A stretch of DNA of 64,000 nucleotides from assembly GCF_937873925.1 (NCBI RefSeq), contig NZ_CALNAT010000256.1:1-64000 (forward strand), written 5' to 3'. This stretch comes from an uncultured Proteiniphilum sp. (GTDB lineage: Bacteria > Bacteroidota > Bacteroidia > Bacteroidales > Dysgonomonadaceae). How positions within the stretch are numbered: the first letter of the stretch is position 1; the number at the start of each line of letters is the position of its first letter. The notes beneath the pieces were generated by a model. It had not been told where the DNA came from and did not search any database. It was given only the letters and a program-made list of their open reading frames with translations. A program made the position numbers and the translations under genes. Positions 1-8,610 of this stretch are shown here, piece by piece.

Positions 1-54
1 AGCGACCACTCGCCCCCCAGACGAGTACTCTAAACCGGACTGAGCTACATCCCG
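1..54 (-). tRNA. tRNA-Pro (GGG), 5' part only
   Basis: Read on the minus strand, the window edge holds a 7-nt acceptor arm (CGGGATG), a D arm (GCTC/GAGT), an anticodon stem CTCGT/GCGAG and a loop CTGGGGG, which puts GGG at the anticodon position (proline). The molecule is cut after the anticodon stem by the window start, so the T arm and 3' end are not visible. Confidence 0.85.
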
Positions 55-303
55 CAAAAGTGAGTGCAAAATTATCACTTAAATTTGAATTACGCAAATT
101 TAGATTCTGCTTTGTTTAATGTATATTATGAATTTATTTGTGATCGGATAAAAAAATAGTTGTTAATTTGCGTCTCAAAATATAAGTAAAGAGATTGTTG
201 ATAATTCTTTGACTCCCCATTGCTGTGATATCTGAATGGGAAAGTGATGAACATGCTATCGGCATTGAGTTTCAACAGAATGAAAATAAAATAGTTATAT
301 TAA

Positions 304-1350
304 ATGACCTTCACTGCAAAACAAATAGCCGCTTTCCTGAAAGGTGAGATAGTCGGCAATCCGGAAGTAGAAGTTTCCAATTTTTCGAAGATTGAGGAGG
401 GGAAAGCAGGAACCATCACTTTTCTGGCCAACCCGAAATACACACCTTATATTTATAAGACAGAGGCCGATATTGTGCTCGTAAATAATGACTTCGAGCC
501 CGAGAAACCTATTCGTGCCACCCTCATAAAAGTGCCTAATGCTTATGCGGCATTGGCATCGTTGATGGAGATGGTAAATAAGAGTATTCCCCGGAAGAGC
601 GGAATCGATACAATGAGTTTTGTAGCACCTACCGCGAAGATTGGAGAACAGGTCTACGTAGGGACATTCGCCTACATCGGCGACTACGTGGAGATAGGGG
701 ATGACAGCAAGATCTACCCGCAATCCTACATAGGAGAGAACGTGAAGATCGGGAAAAATACAATCATCTATCCCGGGGTAAAGATTTATCACGGTTGCGC
801 GATAGGTGACAATTGTATCATACATTCGGGTGCGGTGATCGGTGCAGACGGGTTTGGCTTTTCCAAAGAGGAGGAGGTGTACCATAAAATTCCCCAGTTG
901 GGAAATGTGCTCATTGAAGATGATGTGGAGATCGGGGCCAATACTGCTATTGACCGTGCCGTGATGGGCTCCACTGTAATCCGCCGTGGAGTAAAACTTG
1001 ATAATCTTATACAGATAGCCCACAATTGTGAAATTGGTGAGCATACGGCTATGGCTGCCCAGGTAGGGATCGCCGGTTCCACCAAGATCGGTGAAAATTG
1101 CGTGTTTGGCGGGCAGGTAGGTATTGGCGGACATATCACTATCGGGAAAAACAGCCGGATCGGGGCACAGTCCGGCATCATCAGCAATACTGAAGAGGGA
1201 TCGGAGGTCATAGGCTCTCCGGCCATGCCAGTGAAAAGTTTTTTCAGGTCAAGCATCCTTTTGCCCAAGCTACCTGACATGTACCGGCAGCTGAATGCCT
1301 TGGAAAAAGAACTTCTTGAACTCAAAAAGAAGCTCGCCGCCGGTGATTAA
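304..1350 (+). CDS. lpxD: UDP-3-O-acylglucosamine N-acyltransferase LpxD
   Basis: Adds the N-linked hydroxyacyl chain to UDP-3-O-acylglucosamine in lipid A synthesis, in the cytosol. The 348-residue length is normal for LpxD. An N-terminal uridine-binding domain (about 1-100) is followed by a long left-handed beta-helix of hexapeptide repeats and a short helical C-terminus. The catalytic His is H240 in QIAHNCEIG, and HSGAVIGADGFGF (174-186) is the typical LpxD signature. The ATG at 304 is the only sensible start. It leads a same-strand cluster with lpxC-fabZ and lpxA, so three consecutive early steps of the Raetz pathway are encoded together. The 250 bp upstream are AT-rich and I could not pick a clear promoter there. 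Confidence 0.96.
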   Translation: MTFTAKQIAAFLKGEIVGNPEVEVSNFSKIEEGKAGTITFLANPKYTPYIYKTEADIVLVNNDFEPEKPIRATLIKVPNAYAALASLMEMVNKSIPRKSGIDTMSFVAPTAKIGEQVYVGTFAYIGDYVEIGDDSKIYPQSYIGENVKIGKNTIIYPGVKIYHGCAIGDNCIIHSGAVIGADGFGFSKEEEVYHKIPQLGNVLIEDDVEIGANTAIDRAVMGSTVIRRGVKLDNLIQIAHNCEIGEHTAMAAQVGIAGSTKIGENCVFGGQVGIGGHITIGKNSRIGAQSGIISNTEEGSEVIGSPAMPVKSFFRSSILLPKLPDMYRQLNALEKELLELKKKLAAGD

Positions 1351-1473
1351 ACAACGTTTCCGTTAAGAAATTGGTATACATTTCACAAATTCGGAAAGAA
1401 TCTGTGCAACTGGTCATGTGAGTAAATATGCATTTTATTCCACGGTAATGGGGTAAAATCGTTAAGTTGATGT

Positions 1474-1481
1474 TATCTTTG
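1474..1481 (+). promoter_or_regulatory. Bacteroidetes-type -7 element before lpxC-fabZ
   Basis: TATCTTTG fits the Bacteroidetes -7 consensus TAnnTTTG and sits 40 bp before the GTG start of lpxC-fabZ, giving a leader of about 30 nt. No good TTTG is seen 19 bp upstream. It suggests the fused gene can be transcribed separately from lpxD. Confidence 0.5.
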
Positions 1482-1520
1482 CACATAAATAGGAGAAATG
1501 AGAAATAAATTAAATATAAG

Positions 1521-2903
1521 GTGAAACAGAAAACATTACAAAGCAGCTTCACATTAAGCGGCGTAGGTCTCCACACCGGATTGGATATCGTAGTTACTTT
1601 CAATCCCGCACCTGTAGACCATGGATATAAAATAAAGAGAATTGACCTCGAAGATCAACCGGTGATTGAGGCGTTGGCCGAAAATGTAGTGAATACGCAA
1701 CGCGGGACAGTGATCGCTAAAGGTGATGCAACCGTAAGTACCATCGAACACGGGCTTTCCGCACTGTTTGCCCTTGGAATAGATAATTGCCTGATCGAAG
1801 TAAATGCGTCCGAATTTCCCATTCTTGACGGGAGCGCAATCGAATATGTGAAAGCGATCCGGAAAGCGGGTGTTCAGGAACAGGATAAAGACAAAGACTT
1901 TTATGTTGTACGCAAGAAGATAGAAGTATCCGATCCGGAGACCGGCTCGAAACTGACACTGCTGCCTGACGATTCGTTTTGTATCAACTCCTTCATAGAG
2001 TTTGAATCGCAATATATACCCAATCAATCGGCTTCGTTGGATACCGTCACCGATTATGAGACGGAGATCGCTCCTTCACGTACTTTTGTATTTGTACGCG
2101 AGATCCAGCAATTACGCAAGGCAGGCCTTATCAAAGGAGGAAATCTGGATAATGCGATCGTAATTTATGAGAGGAAATTATCACAGAAAGAATTGGATAA
2201 TATCGCTGATGAATTGAATGTTCCTCACCACAACGCTGATGAGTTGGGCTATCTGAACAATCGTAAACTGATGTTCCCCAATGAGCCGGCGCGCCACAAA
2301 CTGCTTGACATTATCGGCGATATGGCGCTCATCGGGAAACCTATCATGGGGCGCCTTATTGCCATGCGACCCGGTCACAAGATCAACAATCAACTGGCAC
2401 GGATGATCCGCAAAGATATCAAACTCAATGAGGTGCAACCCCCCGTATACGATGTGACCAAAGAGCCAGTCATGGACAACAACCGCATCCGCGAATTGTT
2501 ACCTCACCGTTATCCTTTCCTGATGGTAGATAAAATTATACAGATGACGGACAAGTTTATTGTGGGCGTGAAAAATATTACTACCAATGAACCTTTTTTT
2601 GTCGGACATTTTCCTCAGGAACCGGTGATGCCGGGGGTATTGCAGGTAGAAGCGATGGCTCAGACGGGAGGACTGCTCGTCCTTGCCGGATTAGATGAGC
2701 CGGAGAGATATTCTACCTATTTTCTCAAGATTGATAATGTGAAATTCCGCCATAAAGTGGTTCCGGGGGACACCATTCTCTTCAGGGTAGAGCTCACCAG
2801 CGAAATGCGCAGGGGCATTGCTACCATGCGGGGACTGGCATTTCTTGGGGACAAAGTAGTTTCCGAAGCCGATCTTACGGCACAGATCATCAAAAACAAA
2901 TAA
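1521..2903 (+). CDS. lpxC-fabZ: Bifunctional LpxC deacetylase / FabZ dehydratase fusion
   Basis: The N-terminal part (about 1-305) is the zinc deacetylase LpxC, the committed step of lipid A synthesis. H77 in STIEHGLSA and the H and D of RHKLLDIIGD are the expected zinc ligands, and RPGHKINNQ carries the catalytic His. The C-terminal part (about 320-460) is a hotdog-fold 3-hydroxyacyl-ACP dehydratase (FabZ), with LLPHRYPFLMVDKI and the catalytic His and Glu in HFPQEPVMPGVLQVEAMAQ. The fusion is known in Bacteroidota and joins two enzymes that compete for 3-hydroxyacyl-ACP. The start is GTG at 1521, chosen because MKQKTLQSSFTLSGVGLHTG matches the usual LpxC N-terminus and no ATG is available. 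lpxA follows after 18 bp. Confidence 0.96.
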   Translation: MKQKTLQSSFTLSGVGLHTGLDIVVTFNPAPVDHGYKIKRIDLEDQPVIEALAENVVNTQRGTVIAKGDATVSTIEHGLSALFALGIDNCLIEVNASEFPILDGSAIEYVKAIRKAGVQEQDKDKDFYVVRKKIEVSDPETGSKLTLLPDDSFCINSFIEFESQYIPNQSASLDTVTDYETEIAPSRTFVFVREIQQLRKAGLIKGGNLDNAIVIYERKLSQKELDNIADELNVPHHNADELGYLNNRKLMFPNEPARHKLLDIIGDMALIGKPIMGRLIAMRPGHKINNQLARMIRKDIKLNEVQPPVYDVTKEPVMDNNRIRELLPHRYPFLMVDKIIQMTDKFIVGVKNITTNEPFFVGHFPQEPVMPGVLQVEAMAQTGGLLVLAGLDEPERYSTYFLKIDNVKFRHKVVPGDTILFRVELTSEMRRGIATMRGLAFLGDKVVSEADLTAQIIKNK

Positions 2904-2921
2904 GATAAACCGACCGGATAT

Positions 2922-3710
2922 ATGAACAGTGTTTCATCTTTAGCTTATGTGCACCCTGAGGCTAAACTCGGGGAAAATGTAATTATAGAGCCTTTTGCGT
3001 ATGTCGATCGCAATACGGAAATAGGAGAGGGTACTCGTGTGATGACACATGCGACGGTGCTGTACGGGGCACGTATCGGAAAAAACTGTACCATCTTCCC
3101 TCACGCTACAGTAGCCGGCATCCCGCAGGACCTTAAGTTCCGGGGTGAAGATACAGAAGCGATTATCGGAGACAACACCACCATACGCGAATGCGCCACC
3201 GTGAACAGAGGCACCGCCTCGAAAGGATTCACAAAAGTAGGGGCCGACTGCCTGATTATGGCGTATAGTCATGTGGCGCACGATTGTGTGCTCAACGATC
3301 ATATAATTCTGGGTAATGCTACCCAGCTGGCAGGCGAAGTGGAGATTGATGATTATGCGATTATCAGTGGTGGTTCGCTGGTACACCAGTTCACCAGAGT
3401 TGGCGCTCATGTGATGATACAGGGTGGCGCCAAGGTTCCCAAGGATATTCCCCCGTATGTGATGGTCGGACGTGAACCGATCATTTATGTGGGACTCAAT
3501 GTGGTGGGACTGCGACGCAGAGGTTTTACCAGTGAGCGCATCAACTCTATCCAGGAAATATACCGTTATCTGTACCAATCTGGGTTCAATGTTACGCAGG
3601 CAACGGAACGGATCGAAAATGAACTGCCTGAAACGGACGATCGTAATGATATCCTGGAGTTTATCCGTTCTTCAAGCCGCGGCATCGTACGCGGTAATAT
3701 GGAGGGGTAG
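2922..3710 (+). CDS. lpxA: Acyl-ACP--UDP-N-acetylglucosamine O-acyltransferase LpxA
   Basis: Catalyses the first step of lipid A synthesis, O-acylation of UDP-GlcNAc. The protein has 262 residues, normal for the family, with hexapeptide beta-helix repeats over about 1-190 and a helical C-terminal domain. The catalytic His is H120 in AYSHVAHDC, and GRREG-like membership is supported by VGLRRRGFTSERI near residue 205. It starts at ATG 2922, 18 bp after lpxC-fabZ. The agmatine deiminase ATG follows only 3 bp after its stop codon, so the two are probably translationally coupled. Confidence 0.96.
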   Translation: MNSVSSLAYVHPEAKLGENVIIEPFAYVDRNTEIGEGTRVMTHATVLYGARIGKNCTIFPHATVAGIPQDLKFRGEDTEAIIGDNTTIRECATVNRGTASKGFTKVGADCLIMAYSHVAHDCVLNDHIILGNATQLAGEVEIDDYAIISGGSLVHQFTRVGAHVMIQGGAKVPKDIPPYVMVGREPIIYVGLNVVGLRRRGFTSERINSIQEIYRYLYQSGFNVTQATERIENELPETDDRNDILEFIRSSSRGIVRGNMEG

Positions 3711-3713
3711 AAC

Positions 3714-4736
3714 ATGCCTGGTATTATTTTTCCGGCCGAATGGTATCCGCAGAGCGCTGTTCAGGTCACCTGGCCGCATCGGAATACCGACTGGGCAGAG
3801 TCTCTGGAAGAAGTAACCGCCTGTTATGTGGCTCTATCGAAAGAGATACTCCGGAGGGAAAAGTTGCTGGTTGTGTGCCGGGATACCGGTGAAGTAGAAA
3901 AATATTTTTCCGGGGATGAGCGGGAAAACCTCCTCTGTGTGGAGATAGAGAGTAATGATACGTGGGCGCGGGACCACGGGGCGATTTCACTCTTTGTAGA
4001 TAATAAACCCACAATTTCAGATTTCGGTTTCAACGGATGGGGATTGAAATTCGCTGCCAACCGTGATAACCTGATTACAGGCAAGCTTTTCGAAAAAGCC
4101 GTTTTGCGGCCTGAGGTTGTCTACCTGAACCGTTTGAATTTCATTCTTGAAGGAGGATCGATAGAATCGGACGGAAAAGGGACGATACTTACTACTACGG
4201 AGTGCCTCTTATCTCCCAACCGCAATCAGCCGATGACGCAAGATGAGATCGGAAATTATCTGAAGCATGCCCTGGGCGCCGAACGTATTCTATGGCTCCG
4301 TCACGGCTTTCTGGCGGGAGATGATACCGACAGTCATATCGATACGCTTGCCCGCTTTTGTGAGGAACGTACCATTGCCTATGTGAAATGCGACGATCCC
4401 GAGGACGAGCATTATGACGAACTGAAAGCAATGGAAAAGGAATTGGAATCGTTTGTTGCATACGACGGCCGGTCCTATCGCCTGGTTGATTTACCTATGG
4501 CCGATGCCGTCTACCACGATGGAGAACGCCTGCCCGCTACCTATGCTAATTTTCTCATTATCAACGGTGCGGTGCTGCTCCCGTTCTACGGCACGGAAAA
4601 AGATGAGATTGCAAAAAGACAATTGCAGAAAGCATTCCCGGACCGGGAAATAGTCGGTATCGATTGCCGACCGCTTATCCGTCAACACGGTTCCCTGCAC
4701 TGCGTAACTATGCAGTTGCCTATTGGATTTCTCTGA
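3714..4736 (+). CDS. aguA: Agmatine deiminase
   Basis: Hydrolyses agmatine to N-carbamoylputrescine and ammonia. The protein has 340 residues and belongs to the PAD_porph/agmatine deiminase guanidino-modifying family. The N-terminus FPAEWYPQSAVQVTWPH is typical. LEGGSIESDGKGT and the C-terminal SLHCVTMQLP with the nucleophile Cys (about C330) are the active-site segments. It starts 3 bp after lpxA, and the next enzyme of the pathway, N-carbamoylputrescine amidase, follows. Together they complete arginine-derived putrescine synthesis once agmatine is made. A peptidyl-arginine deiminase is less likely because there is no signal peptide and the length is that of the soluble enzyme. Confidence 0.93.
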   Translation: MPGIIFPAEWYPQSAVQVTWPHRNTDWAESLEEVTACYVALSKEILRREKLLVVCRDTGEVEKYFSGDERENLLCVEIESNDTWARDHGAISLFVDNKPTISDFGFNGWGLKFAANRDNLITGKLFEKAVLRPEVVYLNRLNFILEGGSIESDGKGTILTTTECLLSPNRNQPMTQDEIGNYLKHALGAERILWLRHGFLAGDDTDSHIDTLARFCEERTIAYVKCDDPEDEHYDELKAMEKELESFVAYDGRSYRLVDLPMADAVYHDGERLPATYANFLIINGAVLLPFYGTEKDEIAKRQLQKAFPDREIVGIDCRPLIRQHGSLHCVTMQLPIGFL

Positions 4737-4740
4737 TGGA

Positions 4741-4860
4741 AAGTGGAGGTAATCGATTTAATGATTTGAAGATATGTCGATTTGACGATTTATTTAATCG
4801 CCAATCTGCCAATTACTAATTCCGTCTTGGTTCTTTGTTCTTTATTCTAAATTCTAAAAA
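4741..4860. repeat. Low-complexity word tract between aguA and aguB
   Basis: The junction consists of degenerate repeats of words such as ATTTAATGATTTGA, GATTTGACGATTTA, TTTAATCGCCAATCTGCCAA and TTCTTTGTTCTTTATTCTAAA. The same style of words recurs at several distant gene junctions in this window. It ends directly at the aguB ATG and accounts for the spurious 9-codon in-frame extension upstream of it. Confidence 0.6.
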
Positions 4861-4861
4861 T

Positions 4862-5737
4862 ATGAAAGTAGGAATCATTCAACAAGCCAATACGTCCGAC
4901 AGGGAAGAAAACGTAAAGCGCTTACAGCAAAAAATCAGACAGCTTGCTAAAGATGGAGCAGAGTTGATTGTGATGCAGGAGTTGCATAACGGTCTCTATT
5001 TTTGTCAAACGGAAGATACGGCTGTGTTCGACCAGGCGGAATCTATTCCTGGCCCGTCCACCGATTCCTTCGGCCGGCTGGCAGAAGAACTGGGGCTGGT
5101 CATAGTGCTTTCCCTGTTTGAGAAGCGCGCTTCCGGCCTTTACCATAATACGGCAGTAGTGATTGAGAGAGACGGAACCATTGCCGGAAAATACCGGAAA
5201 ATGCACATCCCTGACGATCCGGCGTATTATGAGAAATTTTACTTTACCCCCGGCGATTTGGGTTTTCATCCCATTGAAACATCGGTGGGAAAGTTGGGAG
5301 TATTGGTCTGCTGGGATCAATGGTACCCCGAAGCGGCGCGCCTGATGGCGCTGGCCGGAGCGGAACTGCTGATTTATCCTACCGCTATCGGCTGGGAATC
5401 TACCGATCCTGAGGAGGAAAAACAACGACAACTCGATGCGTGGGTCACCCTGCAGCGGGGACATGCCGTAGCTAACGGTTTACCCGTTATTGCCGTAAAC
5501 CGTACCGGCTTTGAACCCGACCCGTCGGGACTCACCAATGGTATTCATTTCTGGGGGAACAGTTTTGTGTGCGGGCCGCAGGGAGAATTTCTATATCGTG
5601 CTGCCGACCGTGAAGAAGTTGTCCATATGATTGAGATCGACAAGGTGCGTACCGAGAATGTGCGCCGTTGGTGGCCTTTTTTCCGGGATCGCCGTATCGA
5701 TGAATACGGAAAATTGACCAAACGCTGGATCGACTGA
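4862..5737 (+). CDS. aguB: N-carbamoylputrescine amidase
   Basis: Converts N-carbamoylputrescine to putrescine, CO2 and ammonia. It is a nitrilase-superfamily enzyme of 291 residues. The catalytic triad is visible: E40 in VMQELHNG, K113 in YRKMHIPD and C150 in GVLVCWDQWYPEA. I start it at ATG 4862 (MKVGIIQQAN); the frame is open 27 bp further to a TTG, but that stretch belongs to the upstream word tract and adds nothing conserved. It pairs with aguA directly upstream. A hairpin with a T-run follows 20 bp after the stop. Confidence 0.94.
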   Translation: MKVGIIQQANTSDREENVKRLQQKIRQLAKDGAELIVMQELHNGLYFCQTEDTAVFDQAESIPGPSTDSFGRLAEELGLVIVLSLFEKRASGLYHNTAVVIERDGTIAGKYRKMHIPDDPAYYEKFYFTPGDLGFHPIETSVGKLGVLVCWDQWYPEAARLMALAGAELLIYPTAIGWESTDPEEEKQRQLDAWVTLQRGHAVANGLPVIAVNRTGFEPDPSGLTNGIHFWGNSFVCGPQGEFLYRAADREEVVHMIEIDKVRTENVRRWWPFFRDRRIDEYGKLTKRWID

Positions 5738-5757
5738 TTTTTTTTGACGAATAGATA

Positions 5758-5788
5758 AAGGCCGCCCGATTATGAGCGACCTTTTTTT
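5758..5788 (+). terminator. Probable intrinsic terminator after aguB
   Basis: AAGGCCGC (5758-5765) pairs with GCGACCTT (5776-5783) with one mismatch and a 10-nt loop, followed by a run of T. It would end the lpxD-aguB transcript before the convergent lipoprotein gene. Confidence 0.5.
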
Positions 5789-5809
5789 ATACCTTATTTT
5801 TCGAATTAA

Positions 5810-7267
5810 TTATCTGCGTCCGGAAGATCTGCCGGAGCTGCTGTTTTCACTGCTGCTCCTTGAAGACGAAGTGGTTGTGCTGCTGTTGTTCCTACTCGAG
5901 GAACCGGAGCTCGACCTTACCGTAGTACTTTCGTTATTGCTTCTTGAGGAGCCGGAACTCGATCTTGTCGTAGTCTCGTTTCTGTTATTCGAAGAACTTT
6001 GTTGCGGACTCGCTGTCGTACTTCTACTACTGCTTCCGGAGGAGTTTTGTGATCTGACCGTTGTACTACTGCTGTTACTTCTGGTGGGACTTTGCGGTGT
6101 AACCGTGGTGCTCCTGGTGTCGGATGAACTGCTTCGCGTATCGGTTACCGAACTGCTGTTGCTCCTGCCGGAGGAATTCTCCTGAGATCTTACGGTAGTA
6201 CTCCTGTCATTGCTTCCCGAAGAGTTTTGTGACCTGACCGTCGTACTGCTGTTATTTCTGGTGGAACTTGACGGTGTAACCGTGGTGCTGCTATTGGATG
6301 AACTGCCTCTTGGGGTGCTTTCAGAGGATCTTCCCGTTGCGTTACGGTTTGTAGATGTTCCGCTCCGCGAAGTTGTCCCTTCCGAAACCCTTGTATTGCT
6401 GTTGCTGTTCCTGACAGTTCCGCTGCCGGTAGTACTTCTGTCTGTGCTCCTGCCGCTTACGGAAGATCTCGTATTGGTTCTGCTGCTGGTTGCATCGGGA
6501 CGATACACGCTTACTGCGTTGCCGCTGACCCTTGTCGCCCTGCCGGAGCGATTATTGTTGCTTTCGAGTCGGCGTACCGTAGTTTTTCTTCCTGTTTCAC
6601 GTTCGTAGTCCCTGGCGCTCGGGCCGCTGTAGTAACGGTTATCGTTGTATATGTAGGTGTTATTGATGATGGTCGTCCTGTTATAAATAGTAGGGCTGTA
6701 CCTGTTATAATACCTGTGCATATTGCTGTTATACATATATCTGGAAGGCAGGAAAGTCCAGTAGCTGGTAGGCATATTCACATAAATATTGATGCTTATC
6801 CGGGGATCCATGGGCGCCCATCCGTAATAACCGCCGCCGCTTCTCCATGTCACCCATGCGGGTGCCCATTCGTAGCCGGGAACCCAGGCCCAGCCGTAGT
6901 AGTCGTCGTAGTACCAGCGCCCGTAATGGAAAGGAGCCCAGCCCCACGAGAAGTTTGACACCCAGGTGTTTCCGTAATCGGTCATTACCCAGTATCCGTT
7001 AGTGGCATACGGATGAAAGTCTCTCCCTACATTGGGGATCCAGATGCGACCGTATGTGCGGTCGTTGATCCATCGCCCGTGAGGCCTCAGCTCATTGTAA
7101 AATACATTGAACGAGATGTCGCTTCCGGCGTAATCGTCATAATAGTATTCATCTTCGTAATAGCCATCATCGTATCCCTGGGAATAGAGATAACTCCGGG
7201 AGGTCCCGCATGACCAGAATACCAGTGCAATTACCATCAGGACGAGGGGGTGTCTTAAAGCTTTCAT
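5810..7267 (-). CDS. DUF6600-like lipoprotein with long Ser/Thr/Arg/Asn repeat tail
   Basis: Function unknown. From ATG 7267 the protein has 485 residues and begins with a lipoprotein-like signal ending in LVFWSC (C20); an ATG at 7297 gives ten more residues and cannot be excluded. Residues about 35-185 are very rich in Tyr, Trp and Gly, with motifs such as LRPHGRWI, YGRIWIP, GWAPFHYGRW and GYEWAPAWV, which I associate with DUF6600. The remaining 250 or more residues are a low-complexity basic tail of S, T, R and N with a roughly 60-residue period (STTVTP ... STTVRSQNSSGS). It follows rnfA by about 145 bp on the same strand but has no evident link to Rnf. An outer-membrane or periplasmic surface protein is the most I would infer. 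Confidence 0.75.
   Translation of the reverse strand: MKALRHPLVLMVIALVFWSCGTSRSYLYSQGYDDGYYEDEYYYDDYAGSDISFNVFYNELRPHGRWINDRTYGRIWIPNVGRDFHPYATNGYWVMTDYGNTWVSNFSWGWAPFHYGRWYYDDYYGWAWVPGYEWAPAWVTWRSGGGYYGWAPMDPRISINIYVNMPTSYWTFLPSRYMYNSNMHRYYNRYSPTIYNRTTIINNTYIYNDNRYYSGPSARDYERETGRKTTVRRLESNNNRSGRATRVSGNAVSVYRPDATSSRTNTRSSVSGRSTDRSTTGSGTVRNSNSNTRVSEGTTSRSGTSTNRNATGRSSESTPRGSSSNSSTTVTPSSSTRNNSSTTVRSQNSSGSNDRSTTVRSQENSSGRSNSSSVTDTRSSSSDTRSTTVTPQSPTRSNSSSTTVRSQNSSGSSSRSTTASPQQSSSNNRNETTTRSSSGSSRSNNESTTVRSSSGSSSRNNSSTTTSSSRSSSENSSSGRSSGRR
6031..6306. repeat. Imperfect duplication of about 180 bp period inside the lipoprotein tail
   Basis: The segment 6031-6131 (TGCTTCCGGAGGAGTTTTGT onwards) recurs with small changes at 6210-6306 (TGCTTCCCGAAGAGTTTTGT onwards). 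Shared stretches include GGTGTAACCGTGGTGCT and a near-identical TTTTGTGAyCTGACCG. In protein terms this is a 60-residue tandem unit. It points to tail growth by duplication. Confidence 0.7.
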
Positions 7268-7413
7268 ATCCGTAGTTATTAAAGGATGTAACTTCATTTC
7301 TTTTCTTTAGCAATATGACATCCTTTTTATAGAATGGTTTAACATTCTCAATGGGAAACCTGAAAAGATCGGGTTTTACCTGACTCCCTTCCGACCTAAC
7401 CCCCTATTCACTT

Positions 7414-7998
7414 TTATTTAAACACCTGATCGATCCCTGAGAATCCCATAAATGCCATGGCCATGATGCCGGCTGTGATCAGCGCAAGGGGTATTCCTTT
7501 CATTGATCTGGGAACTTTGGTGAGCGCCAGTTGCTCGCGGATACTTGAAAAAATGATCAATGCCATGGCGTAACCTATGGCGGTAGCTACGGCGTAGATA
7601 ACCGACTCCAACAGGTTATAATCCTTCTGTATCACCAGAATCGCCACTCCCAGGATCACACAGTTGGTGGTGATCAGCGGCAGGAACACTCCCAGCGCCT
7701 GGTAAAGCGCCGGTGATATTTTTTTGAGTACGATCTCCACCATCTGCACTAATGCGGCAATCACCAGGATAAAGGAGATGGTTTGCAGGTATCCCAACCC
7801 GGAAGGTTCCAGAATACCTTTCTGCAGAAGGAATGTGACGATGGTAGCGATAGTCAGTACAAACGTGACAGCCAGTCCCATGCCGATAGCCGTATCCACT
7901 TTCTTCGATACACCCAGGAACGGGCAGATGCCCAGGAACTGGGCCAGCACCACGTTGTTTACAAATATGGCAACGATAATGATTCCGATAATTTCCAT
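7414..7998 (-). CDS. rnfA: Rnf complex subunit RnfA
   Basis: Integral membrane subunit of the ferredoxin:NAD+ oxidoreductase (Rnf), which couples electron flow between ferredoxin and NAD to ion transport. The protein has 194 residues with about six membrane segments. NNVVLAQFLGICPFLGVSKK (residues 14-33) carries the conserved Cys near the N-terminus, and VNCVI-type TTNCVILGVAIL appears in the middle; these two Cys are typical of the RnfA/RnfE pair. It is the last gene of the operon (order B-C-D-G-E-A) and starts 12 bp after rnfE. Confidence 0.95.
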   Translation of the reverse strand: MEIIGIIIVAIFVNNVVLAQFLGICPFLGVSKKVDTAIGMGLAVTFVLTIATIVTFLLQKGILEPSGLGYLQTISFILVIAALVQMVEIVLKKISPALYQALGVFLPLITTNCVILGVAILVIQKDYNLLESVIYAVATAIGYAMALIIFSSIREQLALTKVPRSMKGIPLALITAGIMAMAFMGFSGIDQVFK

Positions 7999-8010
7999 AA
8001 TCCTTGAGGG

Positions 8011-8610
8011 TTAGTTTGTTCCTTCCTTCTTCTGAAGCTTGTTAAAAATGGCGATCAGGTATCCCAGCACGATGAAAGCGCCCGGCGCCAATACAAATAT
8101 CAATGAGCCGAACTGTTCGGGGTAGATGTTCAGTGAGAATATCTGTCCGGTGCCCAGTAATTCACGTACAGCACCCAATAGTGAGAGTGCGAAGGTAAAT
8201 CCCAGTCCGATGCCTATCCCGTCGAAAACCGATGAGATCACACTGTTCTTCGAAGCGAACGACTCAGCGCGTCCCAGCACGATACAGTTCACTACAATCA
8301 AAGGAATGAAGATACCTAAACTGTCGGCCAGTGCCGGTACATAAGCGTTCATCATCATTTCGATAATGGTCACGAAGGTGGCGATCACCACAATGTAAGC
8401 CGGAATGCGTACCATGTCGGGGATCAGGTTTTTCAGCATCGAGATCACCGCGTTGGAGCAGATCAATACAAACATGGTTGCCAGTCCCATGCTCATACCG
8501 TTGATGGCGGAACTGGTAGTTGCCAGTGTGGGGCACATCCCTAAAAGCAATACAAAAATAGGGTTTTCTTTAATAATGCCGTTGATCAGCACTTTCAGGT
8601 TGTCATTCAT
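8011..8610 (-). CDS. rnfE: Rnf complex subunit RnfE
   Basis: Integral membrane partner and paralogue of RnfA in the Rnf pump, with 199 residues and about six membrane segments. The paired Cys motifs are GMCPTLATTSSA near residue 25 and VVNCIVLGRAESFA near residue 108. Its ATG overlaps the rnfG stop by 8 bp, so translation is probably coupled. It has a short charged cytoplasmic C-terminus (NKLQKKEGTN). Confidence 0.95.
   Translation of the reverse strand: MNDNLKVLINGIIKENPIFVLLLGMCPTLATTSSAINGMSMGLATMFVLICSNAVISMLKNLIPDMVRIPAYIVVIATFVTIIEMMMNAYVPALADSLGIFIPLIVVNCIVLGRAESFASKNSVISSVFDGIGIGLGFTFALSLLGAVRELLGTGQIFSLNIYPEQFGSLIFVLAPGAFIVLGYLIAIFNKLQKKEGTN

Noticed and set aside
4835..4861. TTG start giving a 9-codon longer N-carbamoylputrescine amidase
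   Set aside because: The extension is encoded by the upstream word tract and is not family-like; ATG 4862 starts exactly at the conserved MKVGIIQQA.
5772..6608. Two long plus-strand ORFs rich in Leu and Val opposite the lipoprotein tail
   Set aside because: They are the antisense reading of the Ser/Thr/Arg/Asn-rich repeat codons; composition is extreme and there is no start signal or family motif.
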